Below, one piece after another: positions 27,086 through 35,697 of a stretch of DNA of 64,000 nt (position 1 is its first letter; each line of letters starts with the position of its first letter). Source of the DNA: Brochothrix thermosphacta DSM 20171 = FSL F6-1036 (GTDB lineage: Bacteria > Bacillota > Bacilli > Lactobacillales > Listeriaceae); the NCBI RefSeq assembly GCF_036884295.1, contig NZ_CP145608.1:930001-994000 (forward strand), written 5' to 3'. The notes below the pieces were generated by a model that was given only the letters and a program-made list of their open reading frames with translations, made no database searches and had not been told where the DNA came from. A program made the position numbers and the translations under genes.

Positions 27086-27146
27086 TTGTTGTTTTTTCAA
27101 TACAGTTAAAATGAAAACCGTATCATTTAATATAACCTCCATAAAA

Positions 27147-27377
27147 TTAAGAATTATATCCTAAATAAAGAGCAATAAGCATAATAAAACAAAGTACTAA
27201 AATAAGACTAAAAGATAATATCATAGATATGATAGTTAGTAGTGTAGAATTCTTTGTTCTATTTTTCCATGATAATATAAACCAAAAAAAGCAAAATAAT
27301 GTAGGTATCATAAGGATAATAATATACATATAGCGTTGTTTAAACATAAACCAAAATTCAGTTATAAACTCATTCAT
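27147..27377 (-). CDS. Small membrane protein, 76 residues
   Basis: Two strong hydrophobic segments (about residues 16-35 and 46-72) are joined by a basic loop SWKNRTKNS, so the termini are probably on the same side. AGTAGGTG lies about 7 nt before the ATG. No family recognised. It is alone in a repeat-rich intergenic region, and its composition is AT-rich. Could be a real small protein or a chance frame; the ribosome site tips it slightly to real. Confidence 0.45.
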   Translation of the reverse strand: MNEFITEFWFMFKQRYMYIIILMIPTLFCFFWFILSWKNRTKNSTLLTIISMILSFSLILVLCFIMLIALYLGYNS

Positions 27378-27591
27378 TGATACACCTACTTTCTTGAGAA
27401 GCGGTTACATACACTTTTATAATACACATTTTATGTCGATAAGACAATGATGGTAATATAAGAAGTTCAAAAGTTAATCCCAATATAGTTTATGCAAATG
27501 AAAATAGTGTATCAAAAGACTTAAAAATGATGGATGTATGAAATGTTGACAAATTATGCTTGTAATTCTAGAGATAAAGCTAACATTTCTC

Positions 27592-27652
27592 TTCTTCTAA
27601 AAAATATTATAAGAAAACCATCATTAGAATTTTTCTAGTGATGGCTTTTTTT
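27592..27652 (+). repeat. 61-bp terminator repeat, copy 2
   Basis: Stem CCATCATTAGAA/TTCTAGTGATGG (27618-27629 and 27633-27644) followed by eight T. See the copy at 26803-26863. Confidence 0.8.
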
Positions 27653-27778
27653 TGGAAAATAGATAAGATGATTTAGTTTTATGACAAGTATTAATAGTCA
27701 TTTGTTAAAATTTACAGTTGATTTGATAAAACTACCTTGATATGAAACGTTTTGTAGCTATAAAAATGGTGCTGTGTT

Positions 27779-27787
27779 TGTTATAAT
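27779..27787 (+). promoter_or_regulatory. dinG extended -10 promoter
   Basis: TGTTATAAT, an extended -10 identical to the one before menF, about 70 nt ahead of the dinG start. Confidence 0.55.
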
Positions 27788-27856
27788 GGTAAGGATAATA
27801 ACAATAATAAAAGGCTACCTGTGTGACATTATATAGAGGGAGCTAAGAGAAATTAG

Positions 27857-30649
27857 GTGATTCACATAGCGAGATATGTTGTTGTAGATATCGAAACAAC
27901 AGGCCATCGCCCAAATGAAGGCGATCGAATAATAGAATTTTCAGCCATTGTCATTGAGCATGGGGAAATTGTACATGAATTTTCAACGCTAGTGAATCCT
28001 GATCGGACGATTCCACCGTTTATTACGGAGTTGACTAAAATCAATTCAAAAAAGGTGGCAACCGCCCCTTATATTGAAGATATAATGACAATCATAGCTT
28101 CATTATTGTCAGATTCTGTTTTTGTAGCACATAATGTCCAGTTTGATTGGCCATTTATACAATCGGAAGCAAAACGTTTAGGGTACGATTTTGATATAGC
28201 TCGTGTGATTGATACGGTTGAATTAACACGCATTTTATTTCCAACTTTAGATAGTTATCGTCTCAGTGATTTGAGTGAGGATTTTAATATCACTCATGAC
28301 CAACCCCACTCAGCAGCAAGTGATACTTTAGCAACTGTACATTTATTTTTAGAAGCCATGCAAGCATTGGATAAAGTACCCACTTCAGTTTTAGAGCAAT
28401 TATATGAATTAATGCCTCATTTACTTAGCGACTTTTCAAAGGAGATTTATACTCTTATTCAGAAAAAAGAGCGACGTAATGAACCGTTGTCAAAATCATT
28501 AGTAGCATTTGAAGGATTGATTTTTCGCCGACCAATTGAAACTGAAATCTTAAATAAAACAGTTGAAGATGTTTCTTATCCACATACAATGGCGGAAAAA
28601 GAGAACTTAATCCAACAGTCTTTTTCAAATTATGAGCCGCGATCGAATCAGTTCGTGATGATGGATCAAATATATGATCAATTACGATTAGATCATCATC
28701 AAGCAATTGAAGCGGGCACTGGTATTGGTAAAACGTTGGGTTACTTACTGCCTGCAGCTTATTTTTCACAAGAAAGTGGGAAGCGTGTAGTTGTTGCAAC
28801 ATACTCACTTTTATTACAAAACCAAATGATGGCTCAAGATGTACCACGGCTGCAAAAACTGTTACCTTTTCCAACAAAAGTTGCGACGGTCAAAGGGCGC
28901 ACTCATTATGTTAGCCTTAACAAACTATCCGTTGTATTAAAGGCACCAGGGAATAATTATGATGAATTTTTAACGAAGGCTCAATTGTTAATATGGTTAT
29001 TACAAACAAATAGCGGTGATATGACTGAGCTTAATCATCCTGGTGGCGGTAAAAATATTATGTATCAGGTAACAAGTAGTGCGCGTGATGATGGTTCTAT
29101 TTTTGAAGAGTACGAGTATTACTCACGAATGAAACGTGAAGCTGCAGCAGCGAACATTGTTGTTACAACACACGCAACATTATGGTTAGATACTGTTTCT
29201 CAAACCGATGTGTTAGGAGATTATGACCACGTTATTGTCGATGAAGCCCATCACCTTACGGATTCTGCTCGCCAATTTTTAGGTGCACAGTTCTCATTAC
29301 AACAAACGCGTTATATGTTGAATCGGATTACGTCATTGCATAAAGAGAATACTTGGAGTGAAATGAAGAAAAAAAGTGATTTAGCAGATTCTCTCTTTGA
29401 GATTGGTCTTACGGTCACTAGTTTAGATATGGAACTGGGCCATTTTTTCACTTATATAAATGAATTATTTTTGAATGAAAAAGAAAAACGACCTGGCGCA
29501 TTTCGTGTCGCATTATCGGATGGTGAGAAAGCCACAGTTGCCCAATTACCTGATCATATTGTTGTTTCTTACCGACGTTGTGAAAATTTTTATAAGGTTT
29601 TAAGCGAGCAGTTGTTAGAAATGAGCACTGCAAAATCGGTGAGTGAAGAAGCGCTCTTTGAAATTGAAGTCACACGAGCAATTAGCTTTATCAAGGAGCA
29701 ACAGCAAGCCTTGGTTAGACTAATGACAGAGACAGAACCTGAGATGGTTGTTTGGTACGAAACAGACCGTAAAAACACTCGTAATGGCAGTCGCTTGGTT
29801 GGTGAGCCATTGCAAACGGCACCACTTATTCAAGAACGTCTTTTTCAAACGAATAAGTCAGTGATTTTAACATCAGCAACACTCACCACTGACCGATCGT
29901 TTGATTATTTAGAAAAAGAATTGGGTTTTGAAACGAGTGCGCTACCAACGCTAGCTTTAGCGGCTTCATTTGATTATGCCACGCATGTGCGATTGTGCTT
30001 GCCTGAAGATATGCCATCAGTAAAACAGGTCAGTGTGAATGAGTACGCTCATGCTTTAGCTGATTATCTGAGTGATGTTGCTCAAGTAACTGATGGACGG
30101 ATGTTAGTATTATTTACAGCCTATGATATGCTGACTGCAACCTACCATCGATTAAATAAAGATAAAAAATTAGATGCTTACCGTGTATTAGCACAAAATG
30201 TAACATCGGGTAGTACACAACGATTGATTCAACAATTTAAACGGACGGATAAGGCAATTTTATTAGGGACGACTAGTTTTTGGGAAGGGCTCGATATTCC
30301 AGGGGAAGCATTAAGTTGTATTGCTATTGTAAGATTACCCTTTATTTCACCAGAAGACCCTTACATGAAAGCGCAGATGCGTCGTTTCAAAGAACAAGGT
30401 GAGAATGCTTTTGAAAAATATGCATTACCACAGGCTATCTTACGATTTCGTCAAGGGTTTGGCCGTCTGATGCGTCATGAAAATGATCGTGGTATCATTT
30501 TAGTATTTGATCAACGAATTGATAACACGGATTTTGGACAAGCCTTTCTACATTCGATCCCTTCCGTTGATATTGTTAAAGGAACAAGCGAAGTGATTTT
30601 ACCAGCAATTGCTGAATGGTTGCCACAAACAACAATAATCGACCATTGA
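27857..30649 (+). CDS. dinG: DinG-family helicase with N-terminal 3'-5' exonuclease domain
   Basis: The N-terminal DEDD exonuclease carries VVVDIETTGHRPNEGDRIIE (residues 8-27) and HNVQFDWPFI. An XPD-like superfamily 2 helicase follows, with Walker A EAGTGIGKTLGYLLP near residue 285 and the DEAH box VIVDEAHHL near 463. The C-terminal GTTSFWEGLDIPGE and RQGFGRLMRHENDRG are motifs V/VI. 930 residues, the exonuclease-fused Firmicutes form. I see no Fe-S cysteine cluster of the E. coli DinG type. GTG start with a weak ribosome site. Confidence 0.92.
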   Translation: MIHIARYVVVDIETTGHRPNEGDRIIEFSAIVIEHGEIVHEFSTLVNPDRTIPPFITELTKINSKKVATAPYIEDIMTIIASLLSDSVFVAHNVQFDWPFIQSEAKRLGYDFDIARVIDTVELTRILFPTLDSYRLSDLSEDFNITHDQPHSAASDTLATVHLFLEAMQALDKVPTSVLEQLYELMPHLLSDFSKEIYTLIQKKERRNEPLSKSLVAFEGLIFRRPIETEILNKTVEDVSYPHTMAEKENLIQQSFSNYEPRSNQFVMMDQIYDQLRLDHHQAIEAGTGIGKTLGYLLPAAYFSQESGKRVVVATYSLLLQNQMMAQDVPRLQKLLPFPTKVATVKGRTHYVSLNKLSVVLKAPGNNYDEFLTKAQLLIWLLQTNSGDMTELNHPGGGKNIMYQVTSSARDDGSIFEEYEYYSRMKREAAAANIVVTTHATLWLDTVSQTDVLGDYDHVIVDEAHHLTDSARQFLGAQFSLQQTRYMLNRITSLHKENTWSEMKKKSDLADSLFEIGLTVTSLDMELGHFFTYINELFLNEKEKRPGAFRVALSDGEKATVAQLPDHIVVSYRRCENFYKVLSEQLLEMSTAKSVSEEALFEIEVTRAISFIKEQQQALVRLMTETEPEMVVWYETDRKNTRNGSRLVGEPLQTAPLIQERLFQTNKSVILTSATLTTDRSFDYLEKELGFETSALPTLALAASFDYATHVRLCLPEDMPSVKQVSVNEYAHALADYLSDVAQVTDGRMLVLFTAYDMLTATYHRLNKDKKLDAYRVLAQNVTSGSTQRLIQQFKRTDKAILLGTTSFWEGLDIPGEALSCIAIVRLPFISPEDPYMKAQMRRFKEQGENAFEKYALPQAILRFRQGFGRLMRHENDRGIILVFDQRIDNTDFGQAFLHSIPSVDIVKGTSEVILPAIAEWLPQTTIIDH

Positions 30650-30682
30650 AAACGATTTTTACTTTATTTTAAGCAGTAAGAT

Positions 30683-30691
30683 TGCTATAAT
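30683..30691 (+). promoter_or_regulatory. Extended -10 promoter for tseB-aspB-asnS
   Basis: TGCTATAAT with a weak TTTATT 17 bp upstream, about 50 nt before the next gene. Confidence 0.55.
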
Positions 30692-30740
30692 ATGCTAGTG
30701 AGTAGGGTGGAATTTCACCTTTTACAAATAACTGAAATAA

Positions 30741-31292
30741 GTGACAGAAAGTGTGAGACTTATCAAAACATTATTGAAGAGAAGTCATGAACATCGTAGA
30801 CGTCGTCGTTGGCCGTGGATTGTGTTAGGTTGTTTTTTAGTTATCATAGGTATCGCTACAACAGTCTACCTGGTTTCAACAGCACCACTTCGAGAAGCGA
30901 AAGCTGATGCGTTTGAAGTGGCTCAAAAAGAAAAGAATATTGTCTCCGTTAGTGATTTTTACTACTATAATGGTATTAAAGATAAATATTCTGTTATTGT
31001 GGGACCAAATAATAAAAAACAAGAAACAGCTGTTTTTGTTCCGCGAGGCGTTAAAGGGAAATACGCGAACAAAACAATTAGCTATCTGATGAAAGATGGC
31101 ATCACTAAGGAAAAAGCAATTGAAATTGTAGAAAAAGAAAAAAGTCCTAGCAAGATATTAACAACGCATCTTGGAATGGATGAAGGCACTCCGATATGGG
31201 AAATTTCTTATCGTAAAGCCGACGGGACACTCAATTATTTAGAAATTAATTTCATCACGGGTTCGTGGTATCGCCAGATTAATAATTTATAA
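30741..31292 (+). CDS. tseB: TseB/YpmB-like membrane protein
   Basis: Short cytoplasmic N-terminus with an Arg cluster (HRRRRRW), one membrane helix (about residues 25-45), and an extracellular domain of PepSY-like type (KYSVIVGPNNKKQ, KEKAIEIVEKE). This is the B. subtilis YpmB/TseB pattern; TseB modulates PBP2A in cell elongation. The position between dinG and aspB matches B. subtilis. The start is uncertain: GTG 30741 has no good ribosome site, and a second GTG lies four codons on. Followed after 13 nt by aspB. Confidence 0.8.
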   Translation: MTESVRLIKTLLKRSHEHRRRRRWPWIVLGCFLVIIGIATTVYLVSTAPLREAKADAFEVAQKEKNIVSVSDFYYYNGIKDKYSVIVGPNNKKQETAVFVPRGVKGKYANKTISYLMKDGITKEKAIEIVEKEKSPSKILTTHLGMDEGTPIWEISYRKADGTLNYLEINFITGSWYRQINNL

Positions 31293-31305
31293 GGAGGCAG
31301 TAACA

Positions 31306-32496
31306 ATGACATTTGAATTATCGAAGCGTGCGTTAAACATTACGCCATCAGCAACATTGGTTATTTCAGGTAAAGCAAAAGAGATGAAAGCCTCTGGTAT
31401 TGATGTAATTGGTTTAGGTGCAGGTGAACCGGATTTTAATACGCCAGATTATATTTTGGATGCTGCAAAAGCAGCGATGGATAATGGCGAAACAAAATAT
31501 ACTGCAGTTGGTGGTATCATTGAGTTGAAACAAGCAATTGTTGATAAATTAGCCATTGATAATGGTTTAACTTATACAACCAATCAAGTTATTGTTACAA
31601 CGGGTGCTAAAAATGCTATTTATACATTGTGCCAAGCAGTGTTAAATGCAGGGGATGAAGTTATTATTCCTGCACCTTATTGGGTCAGCTATACTGAAAT
31701 GGTTAAATTGGCCGAAGGTGTTCCTGTTATTATTGAAGGAAAGCAAGAGCAACAATTTAAAGTGACAGCTGCTGAAATTGAAGCAGCGATCACGCCAAAA
31801 ACACGTGCTCTTTTTATCAATTCACCAAGTAATCCAACGGGTACAGTTTATAGTCGTGAGGAGTTACAGGCGATTGCAGAAGTAGCAGTTAAACACCAAA
31901 TTATGGTTATTTCAGATGAAATTTACGAGAAATTAATTTTTGGTGAGGCTGAACATATTTCAATTGCTTCTTTAGGTGATGAAATCAAACAGTTAACGAT
32001 GATTATAAATGGCGTGTCAAAATCACATGCAATGACAGGATGGCGTATTGGATATGCAGTCGGTGATGCACAAGTGATTAAAGCGATGACCGAGCTAAAT
32101 GGTCATGCCACAAGTAATCCAACGTCAATTGCGCAGTATGCTGCATTGGGAGCTTATACAGGAGATCAAACAGCAATTTCTGTAATGAAGGAAGCCTTTG
32201 GCAAGCGTTTAGATACAATTTATCCGCAAATCACTGCAATTCCTGGTTTCAAAGTAGATAAACCAAGCGGCGCCTTTTATCTCTTTATTGAGGTAAGTGA
32301 AGCAGCAAAACAAACAGGTTTTGATTCGGTCGATGCGTTTGCAACGGCATTGTTAGAAGAAGCGCACGTTGCGGTTATTCCGGGATCAGGGTTTGGTACG
32401 CCAAACTATATTCGTATCTCGTATGCTACCTCATTAGAGTTATTGGAAGAAGCGGTCAAACGAATGAAAAACTTTGTTATTTCAAAACAACATTAA
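31306..32496 (+). CDS. aspB: Aspartate aminotransferase, class I/II
   Basis: PLP-dependent transaminase interconverting aspartate/2-oxoglutarate and oxaloacetate/glutamate. The internal lysine lies in GVSKSHAMTGWRIGYA (about residue 235), with INSPSNPTGTVYSREEL and ISDEIYEKL upstream. 396 residues, the AspB subgroup (I-gamma). AAGGAGGCAGTAACA precedes the ATG. Its placement just before asnS links aspartate supply to asparaginyl-tRNA formation. Confidence 0.92.
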   Translation: MTFELSKRALNITPSATLVISGKAKEMKASGIDVIGLGAGEPDFNTPDYILDAAKAAMDNGETKYTAVGGIIELKQAIVDKLAIDNGLTYTTNQVIVTTGAKNAIYTLCQAVLNAGDEVIIPAPYWVSYTEMVKLAEGVPVIIEGKQEQQFKVTAAEIEAAITPKTRALFINSPSNPTGTVYSREELQAIAEVAVKHQIMVISDEIYEKLIFGEAEHISIASLGDEIKQLTMIINGVSKSHAMTGWRIGYAVGDAQVIKAMTELNGHATSNPTSIAQYAALGAYTGDQTAISVMKEAFGKRLDTIYPQITAIPGFKVDKPSGAFYLFIEVSEAAKQTGFDSVDAFATALLEEAHVAVIPGSGFGTPNYIRISYATSLELLEEAVKRMKNFVISKQH

Positions 32497-32520
32497 AGTG
32501 AAATTATTGGAGGCAATGAA

Positions 32521-33813
32521 TTGAAAATTACAATTAAGCAAGCAAAAGATTATGTAGGACAAGTCGTAACAATCGGTTGTTGGTTAGACAACAAACGTTC
32601 AAGTGGTAAAATTGCGTTTTTACAATTACGTGATGGTTCTGGCTTTATGCAAGGTGTTGTCGTTAAAGCTGAGGTTTCAGAAGAAATGTTTGATTTAGCA
32701 AAACATATCACTCAGGAAACAAGTCTTTATGTAACTGGTGAAATCCGTGAAGATTCACGTTCTAAATTTGGTTTTGAAATGGGCGTGCAATCAGTTGAAG
32801 TCATCGCTGAAGCAAAAGATTACCCAATCACACCTAAAGAACATGGAACAGAATTTTTAATGGACAACCGTCATTTATGGTTACGTTCTAAACGTCAACA
32901 TGCCATTATGAAAGTGCGTAACGAATTAATTCGTGCGACATATGAATTCTTCAATGATAATGGTTTTACAAAAGTTGATCCGCCGATTTTAACTGGTAGT
33001 GCACCAGAAGGAACAACGGAATTATTCCATACAAAATATTTTGATGAAGATGCATTTCTTTCTCAAAGTGGCCAACTATACATGGAAGCGGCAGCAATGG
33101 CTTTAGGTCGAGTATTTTCATTCGGACCAACATTCCGTGCTGAAAAATCAAAAACACGCCGTCACTTAATTGAATTCTGGATGATTGAACCAGAAATGGC
33201 ATTTGTACAACATGCAGAAAGTTTAGAAATTCAAGAACAATATGTTTCTTATATTATCCAATCGGCGCTTAAAAACTGTGAATTGGAATTAGATACATTA
33301 GGTCGTGATACATCTAAATTAGAATTAGTAACAGGTGAATTCCCACGTATTACTTATGATGAAGCAATTGAATTATTACACAAATTAGATTTTGATGATA
33401 TTCAATGGGGTGATGACTTTGGTTCGCCACATGAAACAGCAATTGCTAATCATTTTGATAAACCAGTCTTTATCACTGAATACCCAACAGCAATCAAATC
33501 TTTCTACATGCAACCAAAACCTGGACGTCCAGAAGTTGTTTTATGTGCTGATTTAATTGCTCCTGAAGGTTATGGTGAAATTATTGGTGGGTCAGAGCGT
33601 ATTCATGATGCTGATTTAATGTTAGAACGTGTTAAAGAGCATGGCTTAGATCCAGAAGCATACTCATGGTACTTAGATATCACTAAATATGGCGATGTGC
33701 CACACGCTGGATTTGGTTTAGGTTTAGAGCGTTTAGTAGCATACGTAACAGGTGTTGAACATGTGCGTGAAACAATTCCGTTCCCACGTTTGTTAAACCG
33801 TATCTACCCATAA
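32521..33813 (+). CDS. asnS: Asparaginyl-tRNA synthetase
   Basis: Class IIb synthetase. N-terminal OB fold ([15 protein letters not shown]), then motif 1 with [18 protein letters not shown], motif 2 with [20 protein letters not shown], and motif 3 [13 protein letters not shown]. 430 residues is normal. The start is TTG 32521 behind GGAGGCAATGAA; no in-frame ATG is close. The order aspB-asnS-dnaD-nth is that of B. subtilis. Confidence 0.95.
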   Translation: MKITIKQAKDYVGQVVTIGCWLDNKRSSGKIAFLQLRDGSGFMQGVVVKAEVSEEMFDLAKHITQETSLYVTGEIREDSRSKFGFEMGVQSVEVIAEAKDYPITPKEHGTEFLMDNRHLWLRSKRQHAIMKVRNELIRATYEFFNDNGFTKVDPPILTGSAPEGTTELFHTKYFDEDAFLSQSGQLYMEAAAMALGRVFSFGPTFRAEKSKTRRHLIEFWMIEPEMAFVQHAESLEIQEQYVSYIIQSALKNCELELDTLGRDTSKLELVTGEFPRITYDEAIELLHKLDFDDIQWGDDFGSPHETAIANHFDKPVFITEYPTAIKSFYMQPKPGRPEVVLCADLIAPEGYGEIIGGSERIHDADLMLERVKEHGLDPEAYSWYLDITKYGDVPHAGFGLGLERLVAYVTGVEHVRETIPFPRLLNRIYP

Positions 33814-33818
33814 ATAAA

Positions 33819-33920
33819 AGCTCAGACCACAAGCTTAACACCAAAGCATTTGGAATCTTTGACAAACGACTAGTTGTGTCGGTAGGAGAAGATGAAAATG
33901 GACAGGTGTTAGTGGTCTAA
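33819..33920 (+). other. Possible gene remnant downstream of asnS
   Basis: A frame without a start reads protein-like sequence ending FGIFDKRLVVSVGEDENGQ and a stop at 33918. The same DNA holds an inverted repeat (AGACCAC/GTGGTCT and TAACACC/GGTGTTA), and CAGACCACAAG recurs about 120 nt on. It may be the tail of a lost gene or a chance frame. Confidence 0.25.
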
Positions 33921-33964
33921 ACTAGATAATAAAAAAAGTACAGACCACAAGATATAAATCTGAG

Positions 33965-33997
33965 ACGCATCATCCAATTATTGTGATGGTGCGTTTT
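33965..33997 (+). terminator. Hairpin before dnaD
   Basis: ACGCATCAT pairs with GTGATGGTGCGT (bulged) and is followed by TTTTATT. Probable asnS terminator; dnaD may have its own promoter or depend on read-through. Confidence 0.6.
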
Positions 33998-34017
33998 ATT
34001 AATACAAGGAGGTACTG

Positions 34018-34752
34018 ATGGATTATCAATTTTTAGCTAAAAGCATGATGGCTGGTTCCGTTAACCTGCCTGTACCTTTGTTACAATATCACCACCAATT
34101 AGGTTTGGAAGATACAGATGTGTTGTTATTAATTCATCTACATGGTTATATCCAACAAGGCGAATATTTACCACCTATTGCTGAATTAAGTAAACGGATG
34201 GCGCTGACACAATCGGAGTGTTATATTAAAATACAAAAACTGATTGATGCTAAAGTACTTAAAATTAACACTGAAATTGATGCACAACGTCGGGTAACTG
34301 AAAGATATGATTTAACACCACTGTGGGAAAAAATTGCACTCCAGGTTGTTAATCAAGTTGAGGATGAAGTTGTAGAAGAAAAGCAGGCTCGTGATATGAG
34401 TATGTATGCCTTGATTGAGCGAGAGTTCTCGCGACAATTATCACCTATTGAAGGTGAAACAATTGCTAATTGGACTGAACTAGAACATTATGAACCAGAA
34501 CTTATTAAAGAAGCGTTGAAGGAAGCTGTAATTGCAGGCAAAAAAAACATTCGTTATATTGATCGGATTTTAAGTAATTGGCAAGCAAATGGTGTTAAAA
34601 CCTTGGATGATGCTAAAGCTGCTAGCCGTGAATTTGGTACTCATACGATGAAAACAAATACCAAATCATCCCCCAATTTAACCAGTGAAGCAAAACCAGC
34701 AAAACCATTTAAGATGTATAATTGGTTAGACGATAATAAACCAAAAACATAG
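34018..34752 (+). CDS. dnaD: DNA replication initiation protein DnaD
   Basis: N-terminal winged-helix oligomerisation domain (about residues 20-110, with LLLIHLHGYIQQGE and a helix-turn-helix-like region), a linker, and a C-terminal DnaB_2/DnaD domain (about 130-200) with ISNW-type ending: IRYIDRILSNWQANGVKT. Loads the replicative helicase with DnaB and DnaI. A low-complexity tail ends in YNWLD. AAGGAGGTACTG precedes the ATG. nth follows after 17 nt. Confidence 0.92.
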   Translation: MDYQFLAKSMMAGSVNLPVPLLQYHHQLGLEDTDVLLLIHLHGYIQQGEYLPPIAELSKRMALTQSECYIKIQKLIDAKVLKINTEIDAQRRVTERYDLTPLWEKIALQVVNQVEDEVVEEKQARDMSMYALIEREFSRQLSPIEGETIANWTELEHYEPELIKEALKEAVIAGKKNIRYIDRILSNWQANGVKTLDDAKAASREFGTHTMKTNTKSSPNLTSEAKPAKPFKMYNWLDDNKPKT

Positions 34753-34769
34753 GTGTAAAGGAGAATGAT

Positions 34770-35429
34770 ATGCTCTCTAAGCAAAAGACAACTGAAGTAA
34801 TTGCAGAGATGGGTGAGCTTTTTCCAAATGCTCACTGTGAATTGATACATGAAAATCCGTTTGAATTGTTAGTTGCTGTCATGTTATCGGCGCAATGTAC
34901 AGATAAACTTGTTAATCGTGTCACGGAAAACTTATTTGAAAAGTATAAAAAACCGACAGATTATCTCGAAGTGCCATTAGAAGAACTGATGGATGATATT
35001 AGATCAATTGGTTTATATCGGAATAAAGCTAAAAACATTCAAGCAACAGCTAAAATAATTCATGAACAATATAACGATGAGGTACCAGAATCAATGAAAG
35101 CACTCGTGAGTTTACCAGGTGTTGGACAAAAAACAGCAAATGTTGTGATGTCAGTGGCATTTGATTACCCAGCAATTGCCGTAGACACACATGTCGAACG
35201 TGTTTCTAAACGATTGGGTATTTGTCGTTATAAAGATAATGTTAAAGAAGTGGAAATCACGCTTCAAAAAAAGATACCTCAGGAATTATGGTCGGTATCA
35301 CATCATCGAATGATCTTTTTTGGACGTTATTTCTGTACAGCACGATCACCAAAATGTCCAGAATGTCCCTTCCTTTCTTTTTGTCGTGAAGGTAAAAAAC
35401 AAGCAAAAGCACGAGGTTTTGACGGTTGA
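34770..35429 (+). CDS. nth: Endonuclease III
   Basis: Base-excision repair glycosylase/AP lyase for oxidised pyrimidines. Helix-hairpin-helix LPGVGQKTANVVM (115-127) holds the catalytic Lys121, and Asp139 lies in AVDTHVERV. The [4Fe-4S] ligands C-X6-C-X2-C-X5-C are at Cys189, 196, 199 and 205. 219 residues, full length. Start behind AAAGGAGAATGAT. Last gene of the dinG-to-nth block. Confidence 0.95.
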   Translation: MLSKQKTTEVIAEMGELFPNAHCELIHENPFELLVAVMLSAQCTDKLVNRVTENLFEKYKKPTDYLEVPLEELMDDIRSIGLYRNKAKNIQATAKIIHEQYNDEVPESMKALVSLPGVGQKTANVVMSVAFDYPAIAVDTHVERVSKRLGICRYKDNVKEVEITLQKKIPQELWSVSHHRMIFFGRYFCTARSPKCPECPFLSFCREGKKQAKARGFDG

Positions 35430-35456
35430 TAAAACAGTAACAGCTACGATTGATAG

Positions 35457-35488
35457 GCAGCGACACTTTTTTGTTGCTGCTTATTTTT
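35457..35488 (+). terminator. nth terminator
   Basis: GCAGCGACA (35457-35465) pairs with TGTTGCTGC (35472-35480) and is followed by TTATTTTT. Confidence 0.8.
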
Positions 35489-35503
35489 CATCAAACATTG
35501 TGG

Positions 35504-35532
35504 TTGCGCTCTCATTCTAGTCGTGTTATTAT
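35504..35532 (+). promoter_or_regulatory. bgl operon promoter
   Basis: TTGCGC (35504-35509) and TATTAT (35527-35532), 17-bp spacer, upstream of the antiterminator site. Confidence 0.7.
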
Positions 35533-35549
35533 AAGGTTAGTTAAAAACA

Positions 35550-35579
35550 GGCATGTGACTGGTAAAGCAGGCAGGACCT
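35550..35579 (+). promoter_or_regulatory. RAT, ribonucleic antiterminator for LicT
   Basis: The 30-nt element contains ACTGGTAAAGCAGGCAGGAC followed by CT and fits the sac/bgl RAT consensus. Its 3' part overlaps the left arm of the terminator at 35568-35646, the arrangement needed for antitermination by a BglG-family protein such as LicT, encoded at 39038. Confidence 0.9.
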
Positions 35580-35646
35580 AAATAAAGCAATTTTCAACTA
35601 TTATCATGAGGTTGAATGTTTTATTTAGTTTCTGCCTGTTTTTTTT
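35568..35646 (+). terminator. Leader terminator controlled by LicT
   Basis: CAGGCAG/CTGCCTG and CTAAATAA/TTATTTAG form the main stem, with an inner TTCAAC/GTTGAA helix, then eight T. Mutually exclusive with the RAT structure. Confidence 0.9.
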
Positions 35647-35697
35647 GCGTAATATTTGGCCAATATTGCGTAACTACCTAAAAAAGGAGCGTTAGTT

